Shown here in pieces: positions 5,904-7,533 of a DNA stretch of 7,533 nucleotides (position 1 is its first letter; each line of letters starts with the position of its first letter). The notes below the pieces were generated by a model. The model was not told the origin of the DNA and made no database searches. It saw nothing but the letters and a program-made list of their open reading frames with translations. Position numbers and translations under genes: made by a program. The stretch spans positions 1-7,533 of the forward strand of contig JAPKEY010000071.1 of assembly GCA_028821815.1 (NCBI GenBank), in the 5' to 3' direction. Origin of the DNA: Candidatus Poseidoniales archaeon. Lineage in GTDB: Archaea > Thermoplasmatota > Poseidoniia > Poseidoniales > Thalassarchaeaceae.

Positions 5904-5928
5904 TCGAGCGCTCCGGTTTGTTTATACT
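5890..5928 (+). terminator. Putative terminator of the gcvH-rnhA operon
   Basis: CCGGA (5890-5894) pairs with TCCGG (5912-5916) and CTCG (5896-5899) with CGAG (5905-5908). This gives a nine-pair interrupted hairpin whose five-base loop TTAAT contains the overlapping stop codons of both convergent genes. It is followed on the plus strand by the T-rich TTTGTTTATACTT. Archaeal termination depends mainly on T-tracts, so the hairpin may be incidental. Confidence 0.45.
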
Positions 5929-7522
5929 TGTAAATTGTACATCCAATACGTGTAATCAAAACTACATCAATGATTCCTAGAATGAAGAGAGGCATGATCA
6001 AAACGCCCCCCCACTCGGATCCCATATTGTAGATTTCAATCAATACGATTCTTGTTGGCGAGGTGGGGTCATAATTGACCAATGCTGGAATCTCCCGAGG
6101 CCCGGGACGCAATGTTCCATTTCGATTATCAGGTGATGAAATTTCACTGCCTAACGTGTTAGTGCAATGCCATGTGCTCTCATTATCGTCGTATTCACAA
6201 TAATACCACCATATGTCATAATCATCTGCAATTCCATCGCCGTCACTATCCCAGTAACATGACCAGGTATTGTCCTCATCCTCAGGGGAATGTCCTTCCC
6301 ATTCACATGTATCATAGTGAACCCAATTAAAGGATTCATCCATGTAATATGTATCTATGACAATCATTCGATTGGACTCGCTACAGGGGTCATCCCATGG
6401 ACCAACCGCTTCTGTCTCTGTACATCTAAGCGGGATCTCAATTCGCTCATTTGCAGAATTGTTCACGCCTTCGAAGGGGCATTTCCATATTGTGGATTCG
6501 ACATCAGGGTCTTCTGAACAATATATGACAATTGAACCTGAGAAATATTCCTCTCCAGTTTCGTCGTCCCACCAAACATCGAAGTCTTCGGTGAACCATC
6601 CCGTGGTGGTTGGCCAATCTTCTGACCCTTCAACATCCTGAGGGGATATTTCTGACATAGATGCTGTATCCAACGCCATCATAGCCGCTATGCCGTTAAT
6701 GACCAGAAGGATTGCGATTCCCCCAATGAGGGCGAATGAGGTTCCAAAGGCAAAGGTGTCAAGGATCTTATTTGATTTGACACCGTACAAATCATCTGCA
6801 ATTCCATCCCCGTCTAAATCAACACCGGAAGATCTTGTGTGGTCTTCATCTGATTCGAGAGAAGGAAGCGAAGTGGAAGTGTCGCCTGGAACAAAATTTC
6901 CGACAATATACTTTTCAGGGTGCATGATTGAATTATACGTCGCCATACAACAGAATCCAAAGAGGCCAATCCCGCACAATGGGAAAATAAGGAAACAGAA
7001 GATGAAGAAATCCACTCCGGATAAACCGGGTAGTAGGACTGCCTCTTCGTGATTGTCTGGATTGACATATACAGTTACATTCTTGCCGGAAGGGTAATCG
7101 TCATCAGCATTTTCTGACCAAGAATTGCAACTACCCTCCTTACTGTAACTGAGTTTAGAGCCACCATAGGTTCTATTTTCGATTGTATATTCATATTCAA
7201 CCCATAGGCAGTATGTGGTTGAGGATCCTCCTTCAGAATCCTGACTCACTTCTGTGTTCACACCACTATCAATGATAACTCCGTCAACAGGCGTCCACTC
7301 ATCAGTACCTAAATCTGCAGTAATATCTCCGACAATCCACGTAGTAACAAATACGCTTACGGTGCATACAACGAGGGTGATTACCCAAAAAATCGCAAGG
7401 CCTGCCCACGTGCCTTCTCCAGGGGTATAGTCGCTTTCTGAGTGGTCGGCATCGTCGCTTTCTGAGTGGTGCCATTCTCGATCTGGCTCCTCCCCATTCA
7501 GCAGCATCAGTGCAAAATCCAA
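5900..7522 (-). CDS. Four-helix membrane protein with DUF3592-like and cysteine-rich ectodomains and DxDGDGIADD motifs; 5' end uncertain
   Basis: A 540-residue acidic membrane protein, numbered from the TTG at 7522. The frame stays open to the window edge, and ATG 7507 is an alternative, so the true start may lie outside. Order: acidic N-terminus with an HSESD repeat (about 19-31); helix 1 at 39-64; a DUF3592-like domain at about 76-165 (WTPVDGVI, VEYEY..., YPSGKNVTVYVNP...AVLLPG); helix 2 at 170-195; a polar segment with DLDGDGIADD (235-244); helix 3 at about 257-284; a large acidic ectodomain (286-500) with eight cysteines and DSDGDGIADD (425-434); helix 4 at 505-527; and a short basic tail. 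The DxDGDGxxDD motifs resemble calcium loops of thrombospondin type 3 repeats. DUF3592 has no established function. A role in envelope sensing or calcium-stabilised adhesion is conjecture. Its stop overlaps the rnhA stop by four bases. Confidence 0.8.
   Translation of the reverse strand: MDFALMLLNGEEPDREWHHSESDDADHSESDYTPGEGTWAGLAIFWVITLVVCTVSVFVTTWIVGDITADLGTDEWTPVDGVIIDSGVNTEVSQDSEGGSSTTYCLWVEYEYTIENRTYGGSKLSYSKEGSCNSWSENADDDYPSGKNVTVYVNPDNHEEAVLLPGLSGVDFFIFCFLIFPLCGIGLFGFCCMATYNSIMHPEKYIVGNFVPGDTSTSLPSLESDEDHTRSSGVDLDGDGIADDLYGVKSNKILDTFAFGTSFALIGGIAILLVINGIAAMMALDTASMSEISPQDVEGSEDWPTTTGWFTEDFDVWWDDETGEEYFSGSIVIYCSEDPDVESTIWKCPFEGVNNSANERIEIPLRCTETEAVGPWDDPCSESNRMIVIDTYYMDESFNWVHYDTCEWEGHSPEDEDNTWSCYWDSDGDGIADDYDIWWYYCEYDDNESTWHCTNTLGSEISSPDNRNGTLRPGPREIPALVNYDPTSPTRIVLIEIYNMGSEWGGVLIMPLFILGIIDVVLITRIGCTIYKYKQTGALD
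6220..6244 (-). repeat. Copy 1 of a 25-base direct repeat encoding the DGDGIADD motif
   Basis: This segment is identical to 6790-6814 except for one base (G at 6239, C at 6809). It encodes the calcium-loop-like DGDGIADD of the second ectodomain of the large membrane protein. Confidence 0.8.
6790..6814 (-). repeat. Copy 2 of the 25-base direct repeat encoding the DGDGIADD motif
   Basis: This is the partner of the copy at 6220-6244, with 24 of 25 bases identical. It encodes the same residues in the segment between helices 2 and 3 of the same protein. The near-identity at synonymous sites suggests recent copying or conversion of the motif within the gene. Confidence 0.8.
7431..7470 (-). repeat. 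16-base direct repeat in the N-terminal coding region
   Basis: TCGCTTTCTGAGTGGT occurs at 7431-7446 and again at 7455-7470, exactly 24 bases apart (eight codons). It encodes the repeated HSESD of the acidic N-terminal segment. The spacing keeps the reading frame, so it looks like a small in-frame duplication. Confidence 0.8.
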
Positions 7523-7533
7523 GAAATCTTGGG

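Noticed and set aside
1..7533. CRISPR array, insertion sequence, integrase or attachment site
   Set aside because: No regularly spaced repeats, terminal inverted repeats, transposase or integrase motifs were found. The direct repeats present are short and lie in frame within a coding gene.

Overview
The window looks like chromosomal DNA from an archaeon, most probably an uncultured marine planktonic euryarchaeote of the Marine Group II / Poseidoniales type. The clues are a THEP1-family NTPase, archaeal GGTG/GAGG-type ribosome binding sites, compact gene packing, and a large acidic membrane protein carrying DxDGDGIADD calcium-loop motifs, a style common in that group. The lineage is inferred from gene content and style; no rRNA or other marker gene is present.

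Layout: the left half (1-4460) is a run of plus-strand genes. It holds the 3' part of a nucleotide-sugar dehydrogenase, two tandem TerB-like genes that are clear paralogues, an Eco57I-like N6-adenine DNA methyltransferase, and a THEP1-type nucleoside triphosphatase. A small two-helix membrane protein (minus strand) meets the NTPase tail to tail with one base between the stop codons. A divergent 72-base gap then leads to a tight two-gene plus-strand operon, gcvH (lipoyl carrier H protein) and an RNase HI gene. The right end is a large minus-strand four-helix membrane protein with a DUF3592-like ectodomain and a second, cysteine-rich ectodomain. Its stop codon overlaps the RNase H stop in the palindrome TTAA.

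Most genes are ordinary housekeeping or surface functions. The part most worth a second look is the TerB-TerB-methyltransferase(-NTPase) cluster. TerB-like domains next to a DNA methyltransferase recall the computationally proposed link between Ter-type stress modules and DNA processing, but no nuclease is visible. The 119 bases ahead of the methyltransferase ATG hold a GC-rich nested inverted repeat followed by a G-tract-rich stretch lying over the ribosome binding site, which would suit post-transcriptional control of that gene.

No tRNA, rRNA, CRISPR array, insertion sequence or integrase was seen. There is no gene-free stretch longer than about 300 bases; the longest gaps are about 120 bases (1648-1766 and 3756-3875).
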